A stretch of DNA of 64,000 nt, taken from Ruminococcus sp. (GTDB lineage: Bacteria; Bacillota; Clostridia; Oscillospirales; Acutalibacteraceae). The position numbers and the translations under genes are program-made. The DNA lies in NCBI GenBank assembly GCA_004556705.1, contig SFGA01000002.1, forward strand, positions 62,001-126,000, read 5' to 3'. The notes beneath the pieces were generated by a model that saw only the letters and a list, made by a program, of their open reading frames with translations, was not told the origin of the DNA and did not search any database. Numbering within the stretch: the stretch's first letter is position 1; every line of letters begins with the position of its first letter. Shown here one piece after another: positions 7,652-17,500 of the stretch.

Positions 7652-8506
7652 TTATTCGGGTAAGATTGAATTTGTTGTTATATAGGTTACGCCTGCGTTT
7701 ACCATTGCGTCAAGATGATACTTGTCGTCAACAGTCCAGCAAGCCGCAACAAGTCCCTTGTCAAGAAGCTTCTTAATCATATCGGGACGGGGCGAGTTGA
7801 AATCGGAGGAGAAGTCCATACCCTTGCAGCCGCTGTCAACCGCCTGCTGAATGTTCTTGTCGGTAAGATAATCTACAAGGTACCACATTTCAAGCTCCTT
7901 GTCGATTTTGTTAAGAACCTGCAAGTCTTCTAAAATAAAGGAAATTACAACGCAGGTCTTTTCAATGCCGTTCTTTTTAAGCATATTATAGAAGCTCTGC
8001 ATTTTGTCTGTGCGAGGGTCTTTGATTTCGATGATGGGACGGCAGTTGTATTTTTTACAAATGTCGATATATTCCTGAAGAGTGCACATTTTAACATCAA
8101 GGTGCTTGCCGATATTTGCGCCTCTGAGCATTTTGAGCTTCAAAAGCTCTTCGCTTGAATGCTCCTTTATATCGCCCTCGCCGCTGAAAAGCGTTTCAAG
8201 GTTTGGGTCATGCGCTACCATCCAAACGCCGTCCGTTGCCATGTGAGTATCGCACTCAATTCCGTAGAAATTGCCGTGCTTGCCCGCTGCTTCAAATGAC
8301 GGTGCGGTGTTCTCGGGATTAACGCCCGAAAGACCTCTGTGAGCAACAAATTTGGTCGTTCCGAAGTCTATATCACGAAGCTCGCTAGCCTTTTTGAGCT
8401 CCATGGGAGAAATTGGCTTTTTTCTCATATTCTTATACACGGCTTTTTTGAAAACCGGAGAAAATTTGTAACCCATAAACGCCGTAAACCTGTTAAGCTT
8501 TCTCAT
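7652..8506 (-). CDS. Glycerophosphodiester phosphodiesterase family protein
   Basis: Hydrolyses glycerophosphodiesters to glycerol-3-phosphate and an alcohol. The catalytic motifs are in order: AHRGLSGVNPENT (His56, Arg57), IECDTH (Glu84, Asp86) and VAHD (His99, Asp100); IIEIKD follows near the middle. 284 residues. The first 40 residues are basic and amphipathic without a clear signal peptide, so it is probably cytoplasmic or peripherally bound. It has an AGGAGGT ribosome-binding site and is the first gene of a GDPD, MBL, rlmH, PIN-like operon. Confidence 0.92.
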   Translation of the reverse strand: MRKLNRFTAFMGYKFSPVFKKAVYKNMRKKPISPMELKKASELRDIDFGTTKFVAHRGLSGVNPENTAPSFEAAGKHGNFYGIECDTHMATDGVWMVAHDPNLETLFSGEGDIKEHSSEELLKLKMLRGANIGKHLDVKMCTLQEYIDICKKYNCRPIIEIKDPRTDKMQSFYNMLKKNGIEKTCVVISFILEDLQVLNKIDKELEMWYLVDYLTDKNIQQAVDSGCKGMDFSSDFNSPRPDMIKKLLDKGLVAACWTVDDKYHLDAMVNAGVTYITTNSILPE

Positions 8507-8544
8507 TTTAACTACCTCCTGAGTAAAAGCGTTTTATTAAAAAT

Positions 8545-8573
8545 ATTATAAAACAATTTTCTAAAAAAGTAAA
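8545..8573 (-). promoter_or_regulatory. Promoter of the GDPD-rlmH operon
   Basis: Reading the minus strand: TTTACT, 17-base spacer, TATAAT, about 40 bases before the GDPD start. Confidence 0.65.
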
Positions 8574-8639
8574 CAGTATATATTGATTAGTCGGGACAAC
8601 AATAAAGCAAAGACAAAGCATTATTTAAGCGTTGATTGC

Positions 8640-8668
8640 TTGACACGGATATTGTAATATTCTATAAT
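8640..8668 (+). promoter_or_regulatory. Consensus promoter of the D-aspartate/AsnB operon
   Basis: TTGACA, 17-base spacer, TATAAT: a full consensus match 39 bases before the ATP-grasp gene, divergent from the GDPD promoter. Confidence 0.88.
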
Positions 8669-8706
8669 TAAATGATACATATAATAGTGTAAAGAGGTAG
8701 TGTTTT

Positions 8707-9918
8707 ATGCATTTTGAAGAGAGAGAATTTCTCCCCGTAATACTCGGCGCCGATATAACGGCATATTCGCTCGCAAGAAGCTTTCACGAGGAATATCATA
8801 TTAAATCGCTTGTTTTGAGTATGTCAGAGGGCGGGTACATTGCCAATTCCGATATAATCGAAAACAGAATTTTCCCCGGTCTTGAAAAAAAGGAGGTTCT
8901 TGTTGAGAGGCTTCTTGAAATCGGCAAGGAATTTGAGGGCAAAAAGAAGCTTATTGTTCTCGGCTGCGGCGATTGGTATGTCAGAGCTCTTATAGAGTCT
9001 AAAAAGGTGCTTGAGCCTTATTATATCGTTCCGTATATCGACGAGGATTTACTTAATAAAATTGTTCTTAAAGATAAATTCTATGAAATTTTTGAAGAGC
9101 TCGGTCTTGATTATCCCGAAACCTATGTTTATGAGTGCGGAAAAGAAAATGACCTTAAATTTAATTTCAAATATCCCGTAATTGCGAAGCCTGCAAACTC
9201 CGCAATGTATCACTATGCGAAATTTGAGGGAAAGAAAAAGGTTTTCTCCTTTGACAATGAGGAGGATTTGCGTAAAATGCTCGCAAACCTTGAAAAGTCA
9301 AGCTACAATTATAAATTCCTTATTCAGGATAAAATTCCGGGCGACGATACCTATATGCGAGTGCTCACCTGCTATTGCGACAAGAATTCAAAGGTTCGTT
9401 TTGCGGCTCTCGGCAGAACCTTGCTTGAGGATCACACCCCGACGGCTATCGGAAATCCCGTAGCGATTATCAATGAGGTAAATCCCGATATTGTTGCGGC
9501 GGCTACAAAGTTCCTTGAGCATATCGGTTATGTCGGCTTTGCGAATTTTGATATAAAATATGACGAGAGAGACGGAAAATACAAATTCTTTGAGATAAAC
9601 GTCCGTCTCGGCAGAAGCAATTTCTATGTTACGGGCAGCGGCTTTAACACTGTCAAATGGATAGTTGACGACTATATCTATGACAAGCTTGACGATTATA
9701 CGGTTGCCGACAACATAAATCTTTATTCGGTTGTGCCGAAGGGCGTCATTATGAAATATGTTCCCGAAAGCGATTTCAAAGATCTTGCGAGAAAGCTTTT
9801 CAAAGAGGGAAAGGTTACCTATCCCCTGCTTTATAAGGCGGATAAAAATTTGAAGCATAATTTCTATGCGAGGGCGGCCTTGCTTAACCAGTATAGGAAG
9901 TTCAAAAAATATTTTTAA
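8707..9918 (+). CDS. ATP-grasp carboxylate-amine ligase, predicted D-aspartate ligase
   Basis: A 403-residue ATP-grasp enzyme. The central domain shows YPVIAKPANSA (ATP-lysine strand), KFLIQDKIPGDD, and the metal-binding strand FFEINVRLGRSNFY. The N-terminus (VILGADITAYSLARSF) resembles the substrate-binding domain of carboxylate-amine ligases. An aspartate/glutamate racemase and an AsnB follow immediately. That order matches the known D-Asp ligase/racemase arrangement that builds D-Asp or D-Asn cross-bridges in enterococci and lactococci. The acceptor here would be the lysine or DAP side chain of the peptidoglycan precursor; this is inference from context. AAGAGGTAG ribosome-binding site. 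Confidence 0.8.
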   Translation: MHFEEREFLPVILGADITAYSLARSFHEEYHIKSLVLSMSEGGYIANSDIIENRIFPGLEKKEVLVERLLEIGKEFEGKKKLIVLGCGDWYVRALIESKKVLEPYYIVPYIDEDLLNKIVLKDKFYEIFEELGLDYPETYVYECGKENDLKFNFKYPVIAKPANSAMYHYAKFEGKKKVFSFDNEEDLRKMLANLEKSSYNYKFLIQDKIPGDDTYMRVLTCYCDKNSKVRFAALGRTLLEDHTPTAIGNPVAIINEVNPDIVAAATKFLEHIGYVGFANFDIKYDERDGKYKFFEINVRLGRSNFYVTGSGFNTVKWIVDDYIYDKLDDYTVADNINLYSVVPKGVIMKYVPESDFKDLARKLFKEGKVTYPLLYKADKNLKHNFYARAALLNQYRKFKKYF

Positions 9919-9933
9919 TAAGAATGTGAAAAT

Positions 9934-10644
9934 ATGAAGGAAAAAATTTTAGGAGTTCTCGGCGGCGTAGGTCCGCTTGCGACGATATATTTTGCAGACC
10001 TTGTCGTTAAAATGACGGATGCTAAAACCGACCAGGAGCATATTGCGATGGTTATCTTAAACCATTCGTCGATACCCGACAGAACGGATTATATCCTTGA
10101 TAAGACAAAGCCTAATCCGTTGCCTGTTATGATTAAAGACGCAAAGCTGCTTGAGGACGATAACTGCGACTTTATTGTCATTCCGTGCAACACGGCGCAT
10201 TATTTCTATGATGAAATTCAAAAAAGCATAAATATTCCGATAATCAATATTCTTGAGGAAACCGTTTGCTATTGCGAAAAGACCATACCGAATATTAAAA
10301 AAATCGGCGTTCTTGCAACTGTCGGTACTCTCAAATCAAAGGCCTATCAGAATATAATCGAAAAGCACGGGCTTGAATGTGTGGTGCCGTCGGCAGAGGA
10401 TCAGGAGTCGCTGATGAATATCATTTACAATCAAGTAAAGGCGGGCGAGAAGGTCGATATATTCGAGTTCCACCGTATAATCGGAGAGATGAAAAAGCAG
10501 GGCTGCGATGCGGTTGTGCTCGGCTGTACGGAGCTTTCGGTTATTAAAAAGGATTTCAAAATTGACAGCCCCGACGTTGTCGATTCAATGGAGTGTCTTG
10601 CAAGAGCGAGTATTCTTGCTTGCGGCAAAAAGCTTAAAGCGTAA
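9934..10644 (+). CDS. Aspartate/glutamate racemase family protein
   Basis: Cofactor-independent two-cysteine racemase of 236 residues. Catalytic cysteines are Cys85 in IPCNTAH and Cys198 in LGCTELS, and the N-terminus GVLGGVGPLATIYF is that of aspartate racemases rather than MurI. It lies 15 bases after the ATP-grasp ligase, so its product D-aspartate is the likely substrate of that ligase. Glutamate as substrate cannot be excluded from sequence, but the presence of murL at 32024 makes a MurI-like need less pressing. Confidence 0.9.
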   Translation: MKEKILGVLGGVGPLATIYFADLVVKMTDAKTDQEHIAMVILNHSSIPDRTDYILDKTKPNPLPVMIKDAKLLEDDNCDFIVIPCNTAHYFYDEIQKSINIPIINILEETVCYCEKTIPNIKKIGVLATVGTLKSKAYQNIIEKHGLECVVPSAEDQESLMNIIYNQVKAGEKVDIFEFHRIIGEMKKQGCDAVVLGCTELSVIKKDFKIDSPDVVDSMECLARASILACGKKLKA

Positions 10645-10665
10645 AATTTTTTAAGAGGTAAATTT

Positions 10666-12510
10666 ATGTGCGGATTTGTAGGCTATGTAAATGCCGAAAA
10701 TGACAAAGAAACAAATCAGAAGATTATCAAAGCGATGGCGGACAGAATAATCCACAGAGGTCCCGACCAGGACGATTATTATGTCGATTCCGAGGTTTCG
10801 CTCGGCTTCCGCAGACTTTCGATTATCGACCTTGACGGCGGCAGTCAGCCGATTACCAACGAGGACGGGTCAAGAGTTATCGTTTTTAACGGCGAAATTT
10901 ATAACTATCAGGAAATCAGAGAAGAGCTTATCGAAAAAGGTCATATTTTTAAGACAAAGACCGATACGGAGGTAATTCTTCACGGCTTTGAGGAATACGG
11001 AAAAGATATTCTCACAAGGCTCAGAGGTATGTTTGCGTTTGTTATCTGGGACAAAAACACGAAAAAGCTTTTCGGTGCAAGGGATATTTTCGGAATTAAA
11101 CCGTTTTTCTATTATCTCAACGAGGGTAATTTCCTTTTTGGCTCGGAGATAAAATCGTTTTTGTCAAATCCCCTTTTCAAAAAGGAATTTAACGAGGAAA
11201 GACTCCCCGATTATCTTTGCTTTGAGTATATTCCGACTACCGAAACAATGTTCAAAAATGTCTATAAGCTTGAGCCCGGCAGTTATTTTGAATATGAAAA
11301 CGGAGTGTTTAACACTAAAAGATATTTCACACCCGAATACGATATTGACGATACAAAAAACATAGAGTATTGGGAAAATCTTATCGACGAAACGTTCAAG
11401 GGCTCGACTGTGGCTCACGGTATTGCGGATGTTGAGGTCGGCTGTTTCCTTTCAAGCGGCGTCGATTCAAGTTATGTTGTTCATGAGATGGCGAAGCGGA
11501 ATAAGGTCAAGACCTTCTCTGTCGGCTATGCGGAGGAAAAATATTCGGAGCTTGACAGAGCCGTTAAATTTGCAGAGCACGAGGATGTTCCGAACTTTAC
11601 AAAGAAAATCACGGCGGAGGAATATTTCTCTGTTGCACCCATGGTTCAGTATTATATGGACGAGCCGCTTCCGAATCCGTCGGCACTTGCACTCTATTTC
11701 CTTGCAAAACTTGCTTCCGAGCAGGTCAAGGTCGTGCTTTCGGGCGAGGGCGCAGACGAACTTTTCGGCGGTTATCACTATTACAGAGAGCCGCTTGACT
11801 TTGAAAAGTATATGAAGGTTCCGCAGGGAATCAGAAACGTACTCGGAAATGTTGCGGAGAAAATGCCTGCTTTCCACGGAAAGAGATTTTTGATAAGAGG
11901 CAGATACCCGATTGAACAGAGATTTATCAGATGCAACTATGTTTACAATCACTCCGAGCTTGACAAGGTGCTTGCAAAGGATATTCCGTCAAAAGAGCCG
12001 TGGACATATACAAAGCAGTTCTTTGACGAGGTCGAGGGCGAGGATGATATTACAAAAATGCAGTACGCCGATATCAGGACTTGGCTTGTGCAGGATATTC
12101 TTGTCAAGGCAGACAGAATGAGTATGGCGAACTCGCTTGAATTGAGAGTTCCCTTCCTCGATAAAGAAATGCTCAAGGTAGCCTTGCAAATTCCGTCGAA
12201 GTACAGAGTAAATGACGAAACCACAAAGGTTGCATTGCGTGGTGCGGCAGCAAAGGAATTACCTGCCGAAACCTCATCAATGAGAAAAACAGGCTTTTTA
12301 ACTCCGTTGAACGATTGGCTCAAAAGAGATGAATTTTATAATTTGGTTAAGGAGAAATTCGAGTCTGACGAAGCGGGAATGTTCTTTAACCGTGATTATA
12401 TAATTAAATTGCTTGACGATCACAAGTCGGGCACAGCACACAATATGAAAAAAATATGGTCGGTTTATTCTTTCCTTCTTTGGTATGAGAAGTATTTTGT
12501 TGAAAACTGA
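10666..12510 (+). CDS. asnB: Glutamine-hydrolysing asparagine synthase
   Basis: A 614-residue class B asparagine synthetase. After Met removal the N-terminal Cys (MCGFVGYV) is the glutaminase nucleophile; RGPDQDD and the glutamine-pocket FNGEIYNY follow. The C-terminal synthetase domain has the pyrophosphate loop LSSGVDSSY and SGEGADELFGGYHYY. It is third in the operon with the D-Asp ligase and racemase. In lactococci and bacilli such AsnB/AsnH paralogues amidate cell-wall D-Asp or DAP rather than free aspartate; I infer that here. RBS AAGAGG. Confidence 0.93.
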   Translation: MCGFVGYVNAENDKETNQKIIKAMADRIIHRGPDQDDYYVDSEVSLGFRRLSIIDLDGGSQPITNEDGSRVIVFNGEIYNYQEIREELIEKGHIFKTKTDTEVILHGFEEYGKDILTRLRGMFAFVIWDKNTKKLFGARDIFGIKPFFYYLNEGNFLFGSEIKSFLSNPLFKKEFNEERLPDYLCFEYIPTTETMFKNVYKLEPGSYFEYENGVFNTKRYFTPEYDIDDTKNIEYWENLIDETFKGSTVAHGIADVEVGCFLSSGVDSSYVVHEMAKRNKVKTFSVGYAEEKYSELDRAVKFAEHEDVPNFTKKITAEEYFSVAPMVQYYMDEPLPNPSALALYFLAKLASEQVKVVLSGEGADELFGGYHYYREPLDFEKYMKVPQGIRNVLGNVAEKMPAFHGKRFLIRGRYPIEQRFIRCNYVYNHSELDKVLAKDIPSKEPWTYTKQFFDEVEGEDDITKMQYADIRTWLVQDILVKADRMSMANSLELRVPFLDKEMLKVALQIPSKYRVNDETTKVALRGAAAKELPAETSSMRKTGFLTPLNDWLKRDEFYNLVKEKFESDEAGMFFNRDYIIKLLDDHKSGTAHNMKKIWSVYSFLLWYEKYFVEN

Positions 12511-12525
12511 AAGTGAGGCGTTATT

Positions 12526-13878
12526 ATGTCCGAAAAATGCGCAGCGGTAATTTTAGCAACAGAAGAAAACCCAAGTATTACAACCTATCGTTCTATTTAT
12601 ATGATGAACCTGTTATCAAAGCCGATAGTCGGTTGGGTAATAACGGCGCTCAGAAGATGCGGAATCGAAGATATTTCGGTTGTTGTGTCCGATAATGACG
12701 TTACAATCACACCGTATGTCGAGCTTTTGGGCTGTGCGTCGTATAAAAGAAAGCAGATTGAAAACGAATCAATCGATTTTATGAAAAAGCATTGCGAGGG
12801 CAACATTCTTGTCGTAAGAGGCGACGCTCCGTTTATTGATCCGATTGTGCTTAGAAACGCATTGCATGAGCACGAAAACAACGGCAATGAAGTTACGGTC
12901 GTCAGCACACAGGTTGATGTACCGTTCGGATATTCAAGAATAGTCAGAGGCGCTTTGGGAGAGCTTCTTTCGGTTGTCGAGGAGAAGCATGCGGCGGCTG
13001 ACGAAAAGAAAATCAGAGAGGTAAGCTCGGGCTCATATTGGTTTGATGCGATAATGCTTCTCCGAAGCCTTGAAAGCTGTGTTAAATTCCACAAGGACGC
13101 CGTTGACAATGCGGTCAACGAGATTATGGCGTTCAGCGGTAAGGTCGGTGCATATTATGCGGACTCCCCCGATATAGTTTTGCGTGCGAGCAACAGGAGA
13201 CGTCTTTTGACGCTCAACGAAAAGGCGAGAAAAAATGAAATTTTGAGGCATATCGAGGCAGGCGTTGACATTCCGTGCATTGACGGCGTTATGATTGAGC
13301 CGGATGTTGAAATCGGTGTCGGAACAACGATTTTACCGGGTACGATTTTAAGAGGCAAGGTAAAAATCGGCAAGGGCTGTAAAATCGGCCCTAACACCTT
13401 GATTGAAAACAGCACGATCGGCGATAATGTTATTCTTAATGAAACACAATGCTATCAGTCTACCGTTAAAAACGGATGCAATATAGGTCCGTTTGCACAT
13501 ATAAGACCGAATTCCGTTGTCGGCGACAGCGTTCATTTGGGTAACTTTGTTGAGGTCAAAAATTCGTCGATTGACACGGGAACAAAGGTTTCTCACCTCA
13601 CTTATGTCGGCGACAGCGACGTCGGAAAGCACGTTAATTTCGGCTGCGGAACAGTTACCGTAAACTACACGGGCAGGGCAAAATTCAGAACAAAGATTAT
13701 GGATGATGCGTTCATAGGCTGTAACACAAACCTTGTAGCACCCGTAACGGTCGGAGCAGGCGCATATACTGCGGCAGGCTCGACAATAACCGAGGATGTA
13801 CCAGATTCCTCGCTCGGAATTGCAAGGGCAAGGCAGGTTAACAAGCTCGGCTGGAGAATAAATAAAGATAACGAATAA
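12526..13878 (+). CDS. glmU: GlmU-type protein with degenerate uridylyltransferase domain
   Basis: A 450-residue protein colinear with bifunctional GlmU (GlcN-1-P acetyltransferase plus GlcNAc-1-P uridylyltransferase). The C-terminal left-handed beta-helix is intact: hexapeptide repeats from about residue 250, IRPNSVVGDSVHLGNFVE, and the catalytic-His segment VSHLTYVGD. The N-terminal domain lacks the nucleotide loop: where LAAGxGTRM is expected it reads LATEENPSITTYRS. QxxxxGTGHA is gone, GYGRI is GYSRI, and NTG is SSG. VRGDAP keeps the metal Asp. The acetyltransferase is probably active; pyrophosphorylase activity is doubtful. Operon with asnB (15 bases) and pth. Confidence 0.85.
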   Translation: MSEKCAAVILATEENPSITTYRSIYMMNLLSKPIVGWVITALRRCGIEDISVVVSDNDVTITPYVELLGCASYKRKQIENESIDFMKKHCEGNILVVRGDAPFIDPIVLRNALHEHENNGNEVTVVSTQVDVPFGYSRIVRGALGELLSVVEEKHAAADEKKIREVSSGSYWFDAIMLLRSLESCVKFHKDAVDNAVNEIMAFSGKVGAYYADSPDIVLRASNRRRLLTLNEKARKNEILRHIEAGVDIPCIDGVMIEPDVEIGVGTTILPGTILRGKVKIGKGCKIGPNTLIENSTIGDNVILNETQCYQSTVKNGCNIGPFAHIRPNSVVGDSVHLGNFVEVKNSSIDTGTKVSHLTYVGDSDVGKHVNFGCGTVTVNYTGRAKFRTKIMDDAFIGCNTNLVAPVTVGAGAYTAAGSTITEDVPDSSLGIARARQVNKLGWRINKDNE

Positions 13879-13893
13879 AACAAGAGGAAAATT

Positions 13894-14502
13894 ATGTTTG
13901 ACAGACTTAACAAAAGTGGCAAGACTGTCGGCACGCCTGAATTTCTTGTGGTGGGGCTCGGAAATCCCGACAAAAAATACACCCTCACAAGACACAATTC
14001 GGGCTTTTTGTGTGTCGATGAGCTTGCCGAGAAGCACGGCTTCAAAATAAACAAATTAAAATTTAAGGCTCTTATTGCCGACACGGTCATAAATTCTCAC
14101 CGTGTAATCGTTATGAAGCCGCAGACCTATATGAATTTAAGCGGCGAAGCGGTAAGAGAGGCTGTGAATTTCTATAAAATACCGCCCGAAAACGTCATTG
14201 TGATTTTTGACGATATTTCGTTGGATGTCGGAAAGCTGAGAATTAAGAGAAAGGGCTCTGACGGCGGTCATAACGGTATAAAAAGCATTGTTTCGTGCAT
14301 TTCAAGCAACAATTTCCCGAGAATAAAGCTCGGTGTGGGCAAAAAGCCGCATCCTGAATACGACCTTGCGGCATGGGTGCTCTCGGAGTTCAAAAAAGAC
14401 GAGGCAAAGCCGTTGAAAGAAGCGATTGACAACGCTTGCGACGCACTTTTACTTATGCTCGACGGAAAAATCGACGAGGCAATGAACAAGTTTAATTCAT
14501 AG
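13894..14502 (+). CDS. pth: Peptidyl-tRNA hydrolase
   Basis: Releases peptides from prematurely dropped peptidyl-tRNA. Family motifs are intact: VVGLGNPDKKYTLTRHNSGF (catalytic His), MKPQTYMNLSGEAV, DDISLDVGKLRI and GSDGGHNGIKSI. It has an N-terminal extension of about 16 residues relative to the usual start, but the ribosome-binding site (AAGAGGAAA) fits ATG 13894, so I keep it. It sits 15 bases after glmU and 16 before mfd, a common order in Firmicutes. Confidence 0.95.
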   Translation: MFDRLNKSGKTVGTPEFLVVGLGNPDKKYTLTRHNSGFLCVDELAEKHGFKINKLKFKALIADTVINSHRVIVMKPQTYMNLSGEAVREAVNFYKIPPENVIVIFDDISLDVGKLRIKRKGSDGGHNGIKSIVSCISSNNFPRIKLGVGKKPHPEYDLAAWVLSEFKKDEAKPLKEAIDNACDALLLMLDGKIDEAMNKFNS

Positions 14503-14518
14503 GAGATAATTTTTAACT

Positions 14519-17500
14519 ATGTCTGCTTTTAGAGAGGCGTTAAGCAAATCGCCCGAATATAAAGAGCTTGAAAAGGCGGTCAAAAACGGCAAAACTCCGC
14601 TTGGTGTTTTGGGCCTTACCGCCATACACAAGGCTCATTTGATAAGCTCGCTTTGTGCGGATAGCTCCCGCAAGGCTCTTGTTGTTATGCCCGACGAGTC
14701 GTCAGCCACAAAGTTTTGTGAGGATTTAAAGGTCTTTGGTTTGAATGCGTTGGTTTACCCCGAGCGTGATTTTTCGTTCAACGGTGCACAGTACCGTTCG
14801 CACGAATACGAGCAAAGACGCTTGAAAGTTCTTTCAAATATGCTCGAGGGAAATCTTGACGTTGCGGTTTGTTCGGTTGAGGCGGCAATGCAGAGGACGA
14901 TTCCCTGTGAGGACTTGAAAAAGCACTCTTTAACCTTGAAAGTCGGCAAGGATACTTCGCTTGACAGGGTTCTTGAGGTACTTTCCGCTTCGGGATATAC
15001 CCGTAGTGATATGGTAGAGGGCGTCGGTCAGTTCTCGGTGCGTGGCGGAATACTTGACTTGTTTTCCCCTGATGCAGAAACACCCGTGCGTATTGATTTT
15101 TGGGGCGACACGGTTGAAAGTATGTCCCATTTTGATATTGACAGCCAAAGAAGAACGGACAAGGTTGAAGAATTTTCGATTATGCCGTCAACTGAAATTC
15201 TGTTTTCGGGTAATGATGAATTAAAAGAAAAAATCGAAACATTTATAAAAAATGTTAAGGGCAAGGGCTCAAAAAAAGCAAAGGAGAGCCTGCTTTCCGA
15301 TATAGAAAAGCTTGAGTCCGGCGAAAATCTTGCCTGTGAGGACAAGTATCTTGCTCTTGCTTATGAGAAGTTCAGTACGATATTTGATTATGCCGACGAA
15401 AACTTCCTCACAGTTATATGCGACAGCTCGAATGTCAAGGAAAGAGCGACGAATTGCACTAAATTGATGAACGAGGAAATCAAGGCTCTTTTTGAAGAAG
15501 GTGTGCTTTGTAACGGCTTAGACAAATATTATCTAACACTTCCCGAGCTGTTCAAGGAATATGAAAAGCACAAGATAGTTTACTTTGACAATTTTGCAAG
15601 AGGAAGTTTTGATATTCCCGTAAAAGACTTAATTTCATTCACAACAACACAGCTTCCCGTGTGGAACGGAAAGCTTGATGTTCTTTTGGATGACATTTCC
15701 CCGCTTTTAGATAAAAAATCAACAGTTGTGGTTATGGGCGGTACGGAGAAAGCGGCGAAAACCCTTGCCGATGACCTTGAAAACGAGGGTACGCCTGCCT
15801 TGTATTTTACATTCGAGCCGAAAGAGTTCCCGAAAGGCAGAGTGTGCGTTTTACAGGGTGCTTTTTCGGGCGGATTTGCTTATCCCAACGATAAATTTTA
15901 TGTGTTTACTTACGGCAGAAACGCAATGTCGTCTAAACGCAGAAGAAAATATAATTATAAAAAAGGTCAGGGTATACATTCTCTTGACGAGCTTCATAAG
16001 GGCGACTACGTTGTTCACCGTATGCACGGTATCGGTATTTTCGACGGTATACAGAAGATGGAAGTCGGAAAAATTGTCAAGGATTATATTAAAATCAAGT
16101 ATGCCAAAAATGACGTGCTTTATGTTCCCGTTACACAGCTTGACCTTGTTTCAAAATATATCGGTCCGCACGAGGAGAACGGAAAGGGTGTTAAACTCAA
16201 CCGTATCGGCGGTGCGGAATGGGAAAAGACGAGAAGCAAGGTGCGTGCGGCGGTCAAGGATATGGCGGACGAGCTTATTGCGTTGTATTCAAAGCGCAGA
16301 GAGTCAAAGGGTTACGCTTTTTCTCCGGATATGGATATGCAGTCTGATTTTGAGAGACGTTTTCCGTATGACGAGACGCCCGATCAGCTTCGTTCCGCTG
16401 ATGAGATAAAGGGCGATATGGAAAAGCCGTATCCAATGGACAGGCTGCTTTGCGGAGATGTCGGCTTCGGTAAAACTGAGGTTGCGCTTCGTGCGGCATT
16501 CAAGTGCATTGCCGACGGTAAGCAGTGCGCTATGCTTGTGCCGACGACAATTCTCGCACTTCAGCATTACAGAACATTGACAACAAGATTTGACGGTTTC
16601 CCTGTTGAGATTGAAATGCTTTCACGCTTCAGAACGGCAAAGGAGCAGGAAAAAATCATTAAAAATATTAAGCGTGGCTCTGTTGATATTATAGTCGGCA
16701 CACACAGGCTTATTTCAAAGGATATTGAATTTAAGGATTTAGGTCTTTTGATAGTTGATGAGGAACAGCGTTTCGGCGTTGCGCAAAAAGAAAGACTCAA
16801 AGAAAAATTCCCCTATGTAGATGTGCTGACGCTTTCGGCTACACCCATTCCGAGAACGCTCAATATGGCTATGTCGGGCATCAGAGATATGTCGGTTATA
16901 GAGGAAGCGCCGCAGGACAGACACCCCGTTCAAACTTATGTTATCGAGCAGGATATGGGCGTGCTTGCTGAGGCTATGGAAAAAGAGCTTCGCCGTGGCG
17001 GTCAGGTCTATTATCTCTACAACAGGGTTGAGGATATTGAACGCAAGGCGGCTGAAATCAAGCAGTATCTCCCCGAGGCAAGAATTGCCACCGCACACGG
17101 AAAAATGGCGGAGGACGAGCTGAGTGAAATTTGGCGAGCACTTTTAGAGGGCGAAATTGATATACTTGTCTGCACAACGATAATCGAGACGGGTGTTGAC
17201 GTTTCAAACTGTAACACATTGATAATTGAAGATGCAGACAGGCTGGGCCTTGCGCAGCTTCATCAGATAAGAGGTCGAGTCGGCAGAAGCTCAAGACGTG
17301 CTTCGGCATATTTTACATTCAGAAGAGGAAAAGAGCTTACCGAAATAGCACAGAAAAGGCTTGAGGCGATAAGAGAATATACCGAATTCGGCTCGGGCTT
17401 TAAGATTGCTATGCGTGACCTTGAAATAAGAGGCGCAGGCAATGTTTTGGGCGCACAGCAGCACGGACACATGGAAGCGGTCGGCTACGATATGTACCTT

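Noticed and set aside
9934..10644. Reading the racemase as glutamate racemase MurI
   Set aside because: The N-terminal GVLGGVGPLAT block and its place between a D-Asp-ligase-like gene and asnB fit aspartate racemase better.
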